Positions 5,862 through 13,806 of a stretch of DNA of 18,267 nt are shown here, piece after piece. Source of the DNA: H2-BAC3 sp045863035 (GTDB lineage Bacteria; Bacteroidota; Ignavibacteria; Ignavibacteriales; Ignavibacteriaceae); the NCBI GenBank assembly GCA_045863035.1, contig BTUV01000061.1, forward strand, positions 1 through 18,267, given 5' to 3'. Position 1 is the stretch's first letter; every line of letters starts with the position of its first letter. The notes below the pieces were generated by a model. The model ran no database searches. It worked only from the letters and a program-made list of their open reading frames with translations, and was not told the DNA's origin. Made by a program: the position numbers and the translations under genes.

Positions 5862-8800
5862 TTTGGTGCACCCTGCTTAATGCCCAGCTATATCAGGGTC
5901 CTGCCAACGGATCAATACCCAGCGGACTGGTGGTAAACACCAACAACTTTACCGAGGGAGGAAACAATCAGAACTTCCCGGTGAAGCCGATGAAAAACCT
6001 TTTTGTAAATTCTCATCTGCCCGATAACGCACGGATGCCGGCCCCGACCGGACCGGCGGGTTCAAACTACACTGAAGACCAGGGCTATAATCCGAGGTTA
6101 GGTCTTCATTTAACCGGAGATTTTTCTTTAGTCCGCGATTTTACCGGAATTCCCGATCAGGGTTTTTACATCCCGCCTGATCCGCATCTGGCCGTTGGTC
6201 CGCAGCACATCGTTGGAGTGGTGAACAGCCGCTTCCGTATTTTTGACAAACAGGGCAACATCCTTAAAACCATTGAGGCCTCAAGCTGGTATAATAGTGT
6301 GCTCCCCGGCGCTGACCCGTTTGACCCAAAAGTTATTTATGATCAGCACAACAAAAGATGGGTGATGGTCTGGCTGAACGTAGGAACTTCAACCGCTCAT
6401 TTTCTTATTTCGGTTTCGGATGACTCAATCCCGACCGGAGTATGGCACAACTGGGCAATGTCATCAGCTCTTAACGGTACAACCAATGCAGGCAACTGGG
6501 GTGACTATCAGGGGGTTGGTTTTAATAAGGATGGTCTCTTTATAACTGCAAATCAGTTCTCGTTTGCCGGTTCTTATAATTATCAGAAACTAAGAATCAT
6601 CCCGTTCAGCGATCTGTATGCCTCAACACCGGGTCAGGTTACCTGGAAGGATATATGGGATATCCGTCATCCCGGCGGAAATGAAGTTGGCTTTGGCGTG
6701 CGTCCGGCTTACTCTTATTCAAACTCATCCGACTTTTATCTTGTTGCGCGTTCACCTTTTGTAACGGGGACGTATTTCACGGTATATAAAATTACCAATC
6801 CGACAACAAATCCGGTTATGACCGCGGTGAATGTTCCGGTAACTGCATACAGTGACCCGGATAACGCAGGGCAGCTTGGCGGTTCTACTGTGCTTGAAGC
6901 CGGCGGAAGCAACCTTCGCCATGAGCCAATCTTTCGCGATAACAAACTTCACTTTGTTCATTCAGTAAGAAGCGGCACAGGCGGTCTTTATTCAGCAGTG
7001 CGTTATCTTGCTCTTGATGTAACAAACAATACCGTCCTCAGCGATCATGCACAGGGGCAGGATACCTATTGGCATTTTTATCCTTCGCTTGCAGTTGACC
7101 CTCAAGGTAACGTTGCTATTACCTACACACGCTCAGCTACAACACAATACGCCGGCGCATACTTTACTTCAAAGCCCGCCGGATTCGCCGGACTAACCGG
7201 AAGCAGAGCGCTTAAAGCAGGCAACGGCTATTACGTAAAAACCTTCGGCGGCGCGAGAAACCGTTGGGGTGATTATAATGGTGCATCGCTTGACCCGGCT
7301 AACGGAAATATCTGGCTTTTAACTGAATATGTTGCCTCAACAAATACCTGGGGCTCATGGGTCGGTGAACTTGCATTCTCAGCAACCGCGGCTTTGGTCG
7401 CGGTGAATCAGCCAAACGGCGGTGAGGTATGGCCTGTCTCTTCAAACCAGAATATCATCTGGTCAAGCTCGAATATCACGAACGTAAAAATTGAATATAC
7501 AACCAATAACGGAACATCATGGAGCGTGGTAGCAGCATCAGTAGCAGCAGCCACAGGACAATATGCATGGAATGTTCCGAACACACCTTCAACTCAGTGC
7601 AAAGTAAGAATCTCCGATGCATCAAACGGCGCGGTGGTGGATGAAAGCAACGGATTGTTTACCATCGGCGCGCCGCAGGGATGGCAGCCGGTAACCTCAG
7701 GCACCAGCGGAGATATATGGTCAATCTCCTGGGTTGATGAAAATGTTGTCTGGCTTTCTGCTGCCTCAGGTGATGTAAAGAAATCAACAGACGGTGGAGA
7801 AACCTGGTCGGCCGCGGGCTTTGCCGCTGAAGGCGCTTACTCAGTTGCAGCAGTTGATGCTCAGACTGCAGTGGTCTCGACCGGGCCAACAAGCGGAAAC
7901 GGCGCTATATACAGAACCACCAACGGCGGCACAAACTGGACTCAGGTATATACAACCTCCGGCGCGTGGTTTAACTTTGTTGACCGTCTGCCAAGCGGTG
8001 TGCTCTGGGCGCAGAGTGACCCGATCGGCGGCACGTTCCATATTATTAAATCAACCGATAACGGCGCAACCTGGTCTCTGACAAACAACAGACCTGCTGC
8101 TCCTGCTACAAACGTCTTCGGCGCGAATGATTCTTATTACAGCATCGGAGATACACTCTGGTTCGGTACCGGAGGCGCAAGCGGCGCAACACTCGCAAAC
8201 CGTGTATATAAATCAACAGGCGGTGTTGATGGTCCGTGGACCTTCTCAACCGCTACGGCGCAGTTCACCGGCTCACTTGCATTTAAATCAGGAAACGGAA
8301 CCGGATTGGTTGGTTTCTGGCAAGTTGAAAATCAGATTAACCGCAGCACCAACGGCGGAACAAACTGGTCGGCTGTGAACGCTCAGGTAGGAAGTGTTCA
8401 TGGTTTTGAATTTTTGCGCGGTACTGATTTTGCATGGGCAGCTACCACAACCGGTCTTTTCAAATCAACTGACGGCGGTTTAACCTGGTCGCTTGATGAA
8501 ATTCCAACAGGTGCTTTCAACCTGAATGTAGTTCGCTTTTCACCAAGCAGTAACATTGCTCTCTCAGGCGGAAGTGCCGGCTTGCTCCTGCGCAGGACGG
8601 GAAGCCCGGTTATACCGGTTGAACTTACTTCTTTCACCGCGGCAGTGGTAGAAGATAAAGTAGTTCTTAACTGGTCAACCGCAACGGAATTCAACAACCG
8701 CGGTTTTGAAGTGCAGAAAAACATCAACGGTACCTGGTCACCTGTCGGGTTTGTTTCCGGCAACGGTACCACCACTGAAATAAGCACCTACTCATTCACG

Positions 8801-9181
8801 GATAACTATAGAGGATCAAATTTCAGCGGAGAAGTTTCTTACCGCCTGAAGCAGACTGACTATGACGGAAGATACGCGTATTCACCCGTGACATCACTCA
8901 GTATTGATTTCTCCGTGAGTGAATTTGCTCTGTATCAGAATCATCCGAATCCGTTTAACCCTTCAACGGTTATCTCATTCGGTCTTCCTGTTGCATCCAA
9001 TATATCGCTTAAGATATATGATCAGCTCGGAGCCGAAGTAGCAACCGTAGTTGAAGGCGCGTTTGAAGCCGGTAAACATGAAATATCATTTGACGGCAGC
9101 AGACTTTCAAGCGGTATATATTTCTATAAACTGCAGAGCGGAAGTTTTGTGCAGGTTAAAAAGATGATGATGCTGAAATAA
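5828..9181 (+). CDS. Large secreted BNR/beta-propeller protein with type IX sorting domain
   Basis: The 1117-residue product starts at ATG 5828 and has a signal peptide (MRLRLLFAVAALWCTLLNA, likely cut before QLYQGP). Residues about 90-515 look like a sialidase-type propeller (PDPHLAVGPQHIVGVVNSRF, NRWGDYNGASLDPANGNIW). Residues about 522-612 form an Ig-like domain (NQPNGGEVWPVSSNQNIIW). Residues about 618-925 hold five Asp-box/BNR motifs of the type STDGGETW at roughly 654, 697, 742, 840 and 880. A fibronectin-like module (PVELTSFTAAV..., about 930-1035) precedes the C-terminal sorting domain beginning LYQNHPNPFNPSTVISFGLP and ending in YFYKLQSGSFVQVKKMMMLK. It should be exported by Sec and then by the type IX system to the surface or medium. 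Glycan or protein binding is plausible; no catalytic residues can be assigned, so its substrate is unknown. Confidence 0.9.
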   Translation: MRLRLLFAVAALWCTLLNAQLYQGPANGSIPSGLVVNTNNFTEGGNNQNFPVKPMKNLFVNSHLPDNARMPAPTGPAGSNYTEDQGYNPRLGLHLTGDFSLVRDFTGIPDQGFYIPPDPHLAVGPQHIVGVVNSRFRIFDKQGNILKTIEASSWYNSVLPGADPFDPKVIYDQHNKRWVMVWLNVGTSTAHFLISVSDDSIPTGVWHNWAMSSALNGTTNAGNWGDYQGVGFNKDGLFITANQFSFAGSYNYQKLRIIPFSDLYASTPGQVTWKDIWDIRHPGGNEVGFGVRPAYSYSNSSDFYLVARSPFVTGTYFTVYKITNPTTNPVMTAVNVPVTAYSDPDNAGQLGGSTVLEAGGSNLRHEPIFRDNKLHFVHSVRSGTGGLYSAVRYLALDVTNNTVLSDHAQGQDTYWHFYPSLAVDPQGNVAITYTRSATTQYAGAYFTSKPAGFAGLTGSRALKAGNGYYVKTFGGARNRWGDYNGASLDPANGNIWLLTEYVASTNTWGSWVGELAFSATAALVAVNQPNGGEVWPVSSNQNIIWSSSNITNVKIEYTTNNGTSWSVVAASVAAATGQYAWNVPNTPSTQCKVRISDASNGAVVDESNGLFTIGAPQGWQPVTSGTSGDIWSISWVDENVVWLSAASGDVKKSTDGGETWSAAGFAAEGAYSVAAVDAQTAVVSTGPTSGNGAIYRTTNGGTNWTQVYTTSGAWFNFVDRLPSGVLWAQSDPIGGTFHIIKSTDNGATWSLTNNRPAAPATNVFGANDSYYSIGDTLWFGTGGASGATLANRVYKSTGGVDGPWTFSTATAQFTGSLAFKSGNGTGLVGFWQVENQINRSTNGGTNWSAVNAQVGSVHGFEFLRGTDFAWAATTTGLFKSTDGGLTWSLDEIPTGAFNLNVVRFSPSSNIALSGGSAGLLLRRTGSPVIPVELTSFTAAVVEDKVVLNWSTATEFNNRGFEVQKNINGTWSPVGFVSGNGTTTEISTYSFTDNYRGSNFSGEVSYRLKQTDYDGRYAYSPVTSLSIDFSVSEFALYQNHPNPFNPSTVISFGLPVASNISLKIYDQLGAEVATVVEGAFEAGKHEISFDGSRLSSGIYFYKLQSGSFVQVKKMMMLK

Positions 9182-9232
9182 TTGTGAATTGTGAATTGTG
9201 AATTGTGAATTGTGAATTGTGAATTGTGAATT
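9181..9232. repeat. attgtga heptanucleotide tandem repeat
   Basis: Seven perfect copies of attgtga plus three bases follow directly on the stop codon of the secreted-protein gene. Unlike the other arrays it is perfectly regular, so it is probably a young and slippage-prone tract. Confidence 0.9.
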
Positions 9233-9270
9233 AGACTTCATTTAGCAGATAATTCTGCATCAATAACATT

Positions 9271-9311
9271 AATCCCCTTCTTTTGCGTGAGTGAGAGAAG
9301 GGGATTTTTTT
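9271..9311 (+). terminator. Intrinsic terminator of the secreted-protein gene
   Basis: A perfect 11-bp stem (9271-9281 with 9296-9306; AATCCCCTTCT/AGAAGGGGATT) with a 14-base loop is followed by a run of T to 9311. It lies 90 bp after the stop codon, beyond the heptamer repeat. Confidence 0.85.
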
Positions 9312-9350
9312 AAATGAACAATGTACAATGGGTAAAACCGGTGTAGCAAA

Positions 9351-9510
9351 TGTCCCCCGGAGTAGCCACAATGTCCCCCGGAAAAAACAAACCTCGCGCT
9401 AAGCCGCGAAGAAGAAATTAAACGTAAAGTAAAAGAAGTTTAACGCAGAGTACCGCAAAGTTTTAAAGTCAGCCAAAGTCCCCCGGAGTAGCCATTGTCC
9501 CCCGGAAAAA
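9351..9510. repeat. Dispersed tgtcccccgg repeat, single diverged unit
   Basis: Two pairs of tgtcccccgg-type motifs (9351-9360 with 9372-9381, and 9478-9486 with 9496-9505), joined by agtagcca, flank about 100 bases with gcgaagaagaaattaaacg and ccgcaaagttttaaagtc. These same blocks in the same order make up the 122-bp tandem unit at 13304-13690, so this is a diverged single copy. It sits immediately downstream of the minus-strand operon. Confidence 0.75.
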
Positions 9511-9511
9511 T

Positions 9512-9847
9512 TTACTCCTGAGCGCTGTTCCACTTTTTATTTTCCAAAAAGAGAGACGCTATAAGCAGCAGGGCAAACGCAATATCAAACAACTGCCAGG
9601 CATCGCGCTTGAGGGCAACTTTGAAGACCGGGTTAAAGAGCAGTGCACCCGCCACCCAGAGCAGGGGAGTGAAGCGGAATTTACTCTTAAAGCCAAGAAA
9701 CGCCAGATACCCAAACCCTGCCGCAGCCGCAATCCGCAGGAATTGATAATAACCGTAGGGCATATCAAAAAGCGTAAGCAAAAGCAACCCGGCAAGGATG
9801 AGCTTGACGGGGGTGGAGTATTGGCTGAAGGGTGGTGAGTCAGTCAT
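9512..9847 (-). CDS. DUF6804-like small membrane protein
   Basis: The 111-residue product is strongly hydrophobic, with about four membrane segments (residues about 14-28, 36-53, 60-78 and 85-102). The signature DMPYGYYQFLR followed by ALLFNPVFKVALKRDAWQLFDIAFA is the pattern I associate with the uncharacterised DUF6804 family. Its ATG at 9847 lies inside the end of the upstream gene (8-base overlap), so it is translated with the PLD-like protein and ATPase as the third gene of that operon. In such a context it could be a membrane partner or effector, but the family also occurs alone, so the link may be coincidental. Confidence 0.65.
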   Translation of the reverse strand: MTDSPPFSQYSTPVKLILAGLLLLTLFDMPYGYYQFLRIAAAAGFGYLAFLGFKSKFRFTPLLWVAGALLFNPVFKVALKRDAWQLFDIAFALLLIASLFLENKKWNSAQE

Positions 9848-10724
9848 AGTATTTGCGGCCCTTTGAGATTTCTATGATAAACGAATCTTTCGCCTTAAAG
9901 ATGTTTTCTTTACCCGGGACTTTTCTGAGATTATTAAAACTGCTGCTGAATCTTATGGACACCTTATTTCGGTCAAGAATGATAAATCTGTCGTGATTAT
10001 CATCTTTTGTCGGGGGATTGTACTTTTTAATTCCCTTATAAACTTTATCAACGTAAAGCGATTTAATTGTTTTTTCAGTTTTCTTTTGAAGAAGATTTAG
10101 TTCGTTTGGCTCCCCGTGCAGAAGTATTTCTGCGGGTTTGGAGCAGAGACGGAGTACGGAGAGAATAAAGTCAGCATCGTCGTCGAACTTTGGATTTTTG
10201 AACAGAAAAAGATCACAGAATTCAATCTGCTTTGCCTCTCGTATATATGGCGCAAGAATTTCAGAAGGAGAAAACTCCTTGCCCGGCTTAAAAGTAATGG
10301 TTTTTGGGACTCTGTATAAACGGCATCTGGTGTCATACTCCTGTGAATTAAAGTCAATCAGATTATAATAGCGTATTGCTTCTTCTGTTTTACTTTTTGC
10401 CTGAACACCAATCTTGTCAGGGGTTGCTTCGGCAAGTGTTTTCAGAAGATCAGTCACCTTAGCAAGCATGACCGGAGTAAATTTCATATTCCTTGGCCCA
10501 AGCAGGTCATCGAACATTTTCCTGAGGTTCTGATCCTGAATTGAATCAAGCATCTTTTTGAAACCGGTCAGCCATTCAGAAACACCCCCCTGATTATCAA
10601 TCGGAATAGAGTGATATTTCTCCAGAAATTCTGTCATTTTGTGAAACTCCCGCTGAGTTTTATAGTCCGCCCAGTTGTCATGGAGCTGCTCAATAAGCCG
10701 CAGATCAAGAGCAACCGGCTGCAT
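9840..10724 (-). CDS. PLD-like domain protein partnered with an AAA ATPase
   Basis: The 294-residue product has a helical N-terminal half and a C-terminal alpha/beta domain (about residues 150-290: SEILAPYIREAKQIEFCDLF, ILLHGEPNELN). Near the end, HDRFIILD (244-251) followed by SSFN (261-264) gives HxRx4D...SSxN, a variant of the phospholipase D-superfamily HxKx4D...GSxN motif with Lys replaced by Arg. Only one such motif is present, so an active enzyme would have to dimerise, or the domain may bind rather than cut. Related MIT-C/PLD-like domains occur in bacterial defence loci. The start ATG overlaps the ATPase stop in TAATG, and agagg lies about 9 bases upstream. I infer that it is the effector or nuclease partner of the ATPase; the exact family is uncertain. 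Confidence 0.6.
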   Translation of the reverse strand: MQPVALDLRLIEQLHDNWADYKTQREFHKMTEFLEKYHSIPIDNQGGVSEWLTGFKKMLDSIQDQNLRKMFDDLLGPRNMKFTPVMLAKVTDLLKTLAEATPDKIGVQAKSKTEEAIRYYNLIDFNSQEYDTRCRLYRVPKTITFKPGKEFSPSEILAPYIREAKQIEFCDLFLFKNPKFDDDADFILSVLRLCSKPAEILLHGEPNELNLLQKKTEKTIKSLYVDKVYKGIKKYNPPTKDDNHDRFIILDRNKVSIRFSSSFNNLRKVPGKENIFKAKDSFIIEISKGRKYYD

Positions 10725-12400
10725 TATTTCTGCCTCTTTAGCTGTTCTTCAAGAAGTTTGTAGGAAAGGTCTGAGGCCTCACTGAAAAATCCGTTCGGCC
10801 AGGGGGTGATGAAGTTGCCGAGTTTGTCAACTTTTAAATTTATCACCTCAGTTTTGTTGTCAACGGGATTAAAGTAGTAAAAGCGAATTTGCCGAGGCTT
10901 AATCTTGCCTTGAGCAATAAGTAACTGGTAACCTCTAATAAGATGTTCGCTATGAGTTTCTATGATGAATCTGGTGTTCAGCCAAGGGTGACTTTTTTTA
11001 CCCGATAATAATTCGGCTAATTGAAATTGTAGTTTTGGATGGATGTGAAGTTCCGGCTGCTCTACCAATATATAATCCTTTTCAAAATTGTATGATTCAT
11101 AAACCGAAGCAATTATTGGAAATGTTTGAATTAGTCCGCTGCTACTCTGTTGAAAAGGGAAAATAGAACCATTTAAAGATTTTACAAATATTTTTGTTTG
11201 CATTCCCTCTAATTCTTTATAAACAAACTCTGCTAGAGACAACTTTTGCAACCAATATATTATTCCATTATAAGCGAAACCCTGGTCCCAGTTGTAGTCG
11301 TTTATCTCTTTAGCATGCAGACGAATATTTTGAGCAAGATCAGCGTCAATTGTGGAGTAGTTTAGTTTTTTTCGAAAACCATTTGTTAGCTCACCGACTT
11401 TCCACCATAACTGATGTACTTCAATTTCCTTTTTATCTATTATATCCTTAAAGTAATAGCTATTCTTAGTGAGGGCCTTATTTTTTTCTGATTTATAAAT
11501 TCGGTTTACTCCTTCTCTTACGGAAGGCAGGTGTTTTACGTTTAAAACCTTCGATAAGACTTTTGGGGTATATTCAAACAGTTTTAGTACTGCGGCACAA
11601 ACATTTAGCACATTTAAGGTCGGTTGTATAGATAGATCATTATTCAATGAATTGTTCTCGTTAATGCTAACCACAAGATTTCTTAAAAGATTTTCTTGTT
11701 TGTCTTTGCGAAGACCATAAAACATCCATTCGAAGATATAGTTTTTTTCGCCGAAACTTTCATTTAATATCTTGCCTTCCAAGATTATTTGAAAACTTCC
11801 TTTAATAGCTCCCTTACTGGTTTTAGAAAAAGTGATCTTTAGACTTGATTTAAGTTCATTTTCAAATACACATATTTCTTTCAGATTTATCTTGCTCGAC
11901 ATATAACTAAATCTTACAGATGCATTAAAGTCCAGAGTATTAGAATGCTCTTTTACAAAATGCAAAGTGGTTTCCTTTTTATCAAATAAACTTAAAAGTT
12001 TATTCTTTTCTTTAGCCGAGAAACAATTTAAATCAATACCTTCTAGCCACGATTTATTTTTGTCATCTCCTATTGATATCCAGCCTTCATAGAAAAAATT
12101 GGAGTCGTAATTCTTGAAAGATGATTTGTGGTTGATTTCTACAATTATATCCCGTGTGAGATCATTTTGATAAACAATATCTGCGTATTTACCAAGATCA
12201 ACTGAGTTTTGAAGCTTATACTTGGTATCTTGAGGTTTAGCAGGAATTACCGTTTTAATGTTCTTACTCACAAACTCCAGACACTTCAACACAGACGACT
12301 TCCCCGCGCCGTTTGGGCCGAGGAATACGGTGGTGGGGGCAAGCTCGAGGGTTACATCTTCAAGACTTTTGAAGTTCTGTATGCGGATTGTGGTTTTCAT
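10724..12400 (-). CDS. AAA15/DUF3696-type ATPase (SMC/OLD-like)
   Basis: This 558-residue protein has the complete ABC-type ATPase set: Walker A GPNGAGKS (28-35), signature SSSG (419-422), Walker B ILVEQPELHIHP (444-455) and a His switch in ETHSEHLI (481-488). The N-terminal RIQNFKSLEDVTLEL and C-terminal LGNFITPWPNGFFSEASDL are typical of the AAA15 group with DUF3696. Such ATPases act as sensors or regulators in many anti-phage systems, next to a nuclease or other effector gene. Here the gene is first in a three-gene operon, with TAATG overlap to the PLD-like gene. The long Lys- and Asn-rich middle (residues about 60-400) is the family's variable insertion between the two ATPase halves. No clear Shine-Dalgarno sequence precedes the ATG. 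Confidence 0.88.
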   Translation of the reverse strand: MKTTIRIQNFKSLEDVTLELAPTTVFLGPNGAGKSSVLKCLEFVSKNIKTVIPAKPQDTKYKLQNSVDLGKYADIVYQNDLTRDIIVEINHKSSFKNYDSNFFYEGWISIGDDKNKSWLEGIDLNCFSAKEKNKLLSLFDKKETTLHFVKEHSNTLDFNASVRFSYMSSKINLKEICVFENELKSSLKITFSKTSKGAIKGSFQIILEGKILNESFGEKNYIFEWMFYGLRKDKQENLLRNLVVSINENNSLNNDLSIQPTLNVLNVCAAVLKLFEYTPKVLSKVLNVKHLPSVREGVNRIYKSEKNKALTKNSYYFKDIIDKKEIEVHQLWWKVGELTNGFRKKLNYSTIDADLAQNIRLHAKEINDYNWDQGFAYNGIIYWLQKLSLAEFVYKELEGMQTKIFVKSLNGSIFPFQQSSSGLIQTFPIIASVYESYNFEKDYILVEQPELHIHPKLQFQLAELLSGKKSHPWLNTRFIIETHSEHLIRGYQLLIAQGKIKPRQIRFYYFNPVDNKTEVINLKVDKLGNFITPWPNGFFSEASDLSYKLLEEQLKRQK

Positions 12401-12503
12401 ATAATTCGTCTGTGTTCTATGCTTCCTGTTTTTGCGGAACCGGAATAATTCAGATTCCTTACTAAAGTTTGAAAATTTCTGTTAATTTTCCAAATTAAAC
12501 CTC

Positions 12504-12536
12504 TCCGGGAGAGGATTGGTTAAATACTCTCCCGGA
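12504..12536 (-). terminator. Hairpin between the VWA gene and the ATPase operon
   Basis: TCCGGGAGAG (12504-12513) and CTCTCCCGGA (12527-12536) form a perfect 10-bp stem with a 13-base loop. On the minus strand only a weak T-rich tract follows (ggtttaattt). It lies 43 bp past the VWA stop and about 100 bp before the ATPase start, so it probably ends the VWA transcript, but imperfectly. Confidence 0.45.
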
Positions 12537-12579
12537 GGTGAAGGTTAGTTTTTCTGCTGAACTGTTTGTGCGCAGAGGA

Positions 12580-13212
12580 TTACTCATCGTCTTCCATTTC
12601 CCATTTGGCATTTTTGTCATCTTCGCGCTTTCTCATGTAGGAGGCAACGGAGTCGGAGATTTTACTCATGGTGCGGCCGGTATGTTCCTTTTGAAAGCGG
12701 ACGGAATACTTCGCGTCAATATTCATCTGTGCTGCCACATCAATGGCGTCAAGCGTGGCTCCGAGATAGGAGAATTTCCAGTTACCGGTGGCTTCAAGTT
12801 CGCGTATCAGGCCGGCTATCTGTGCCAGGTTAAAGTTGCGTGAGGAGTTTTCGTGACCATCGGTGAGGATTACCACGATTACTTCTGCTTCACCATTCTT
12901 TAATTGATCAGCAATCTTGGTCTGAAGCCGTGTCACACTCATCCCGATAGCATCAAGCAGTGAGGTTGTGCCGTTTGGTTCGTAGTCCTTCCGGGTGAAG
13001 GGCTTTATCCGCGCGGGTGATTCTTCCTGCAGGGGGATGTCAATCCGGTCATTAAACAGCGTGAGTGAAACGCTGACGGGCTGATCGGGGAACTCCTTAA
13101 CAAGCTGCTGAATGGCTGAGACCTGTTCATTGAATGAGGAGACGGTCTGCTCGCGGACGCTTTCCATTGAGCCGCTGCGGTCGAGGATGAGTTGGTAGTA
13201 GATAGTTTTCAT
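12580..13212 (-). CDS. Stand-alone von Willebrand factor A domain protein
   Basis: The 210-residue product is essentially one VWA domain. A complete metal-ion-dependent adhesion site is visible: DRSGS (residues 11-15), the Thr in NGTTSLLDA (about 82-83) and DG at 118-119 (ILTDGHEN). There is no signal peptide, so it is cytoplasmic. The C-terminus is charged (YMRKREDDKNAKWEMEDDE). aaggaa lies about 9 bases before the ATG. Intracellular VWA proteins usually assemble with partners, including AAA proteins and components of stress or phage-response loci. Its position between two candidate defence operons on the same strand fits that, but no specific partner is identifiable. Confidence 0.8.
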   Translation of the reverse strand: MKTIYYQLILDRSGSMESVREQTVSSFNEQVSAIQQLVKEFPDQPVSVSLTLFNDRIDIPLQEESPARIKPFTRKDYEPNGTTSLLDAIGMSVTRLQTKIADQLKNGEAEVIVVILTDGHENSSRNFNLAQIAGLIRELEATGNWKFSYLGATLDAIDVAAQMNIDAKYSVRFQKEHTGRTMSKISDSVASYMRKREDDKNAKWEMEDDE

Positions 13213-13303
13213 GGTACTGGGTTTCCTTATGTTTGGTTGTTACCTGATGAGAGTGAAAGTTTTCGGGGATTTCCGAAAAATTATTTTGAGAAATCGGGAA
13301 AAG

Positions 13304-13690
13304 TTAAACGCAAAGGCAGCAAAGGTCTCGCAAAGCGCCGCAGAGTTTTAAAGTCAGGCAGCGTCCCCGGAGTCAGCCATTGTCCCCCGGAGAGGAAGAG
13401 TTCGCGCGAAGAGGCAAAGAAGGGATTAAACGCAAAGGAATCAAAGGTCTCGCAAAGCGCCGCAGAGTTTTAAAGTCAGGCAGTGTCCCCGGAGTCAGCC
13501 ATTGTCCCCCAGGAGAGGAAGAATTCGCGCAAAGAGGCAAAGAAGGGATTAAACGCAAAGGAATCAAAGGTCTCGCAAAGTGCCGCAAAGTTTTAAAGTC
13601 AGGCAGCGTCCCCGGAGTCAGCCAATGTCCCCCGGAGAGGAAGAGTTCGCGCGAAGAGGCAAGGAAGGGATTAAACGCAAAGGAACGCGG
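13304..13690. repeat. 122-bp tandem repeat array, about 3.2 units
   Basis: The block ttaaacgcaaagg recurs at 13304, 13426, 13549 and 13671, giving periods of 122, 123 and 122. Each unit holds ctcgcaaagcgccgcagagt, tttaaagtcaggcag, a paired tccccggagtcagccattg/tcccccgg motif, and agaggcaaagaaggga. Differences between units are few. Open frames of about 70-110 codons on both strands here arise from the period and are not genes. A diverged copy is at 9351-9510. The array fills the gap between the VWA gene and the end of the sigma-protease operon. Confidence 0.92.
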
Positions 13691-13806
13691 AATTTTAAAA
13701 GTTAGATAAAATCCTCAGCGAAAAGAAGGATATCCAGCTAAAAGTTACAGAGAGAAAATTACAATGCTAAAACCCCGCACTTTAAGATCACTTGAATAAT
13801 AATGCT

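Noticed and set aside
8398..8787. 129-codon minus-strand open frame inside the secreted-protein gene
   Set aside because: It lies opposite a clearly coding BNR/fibronectin region and has no protein features of its own.
13304..13690. CRISPR array considered for the tandem repeats
   Set aside because: Units are 122 bp and repeat along their whole length with no unique spacers, and no Cas gene is nearby.
13192..13709. Several 70-110-codon open frames on both strands
   Set aside because: They come from the 122-bp tandem repeat, whose GC-rich units lack stops in some frames. The translated products are repeats of the same DNA, and one overlaps the VWA gene start.
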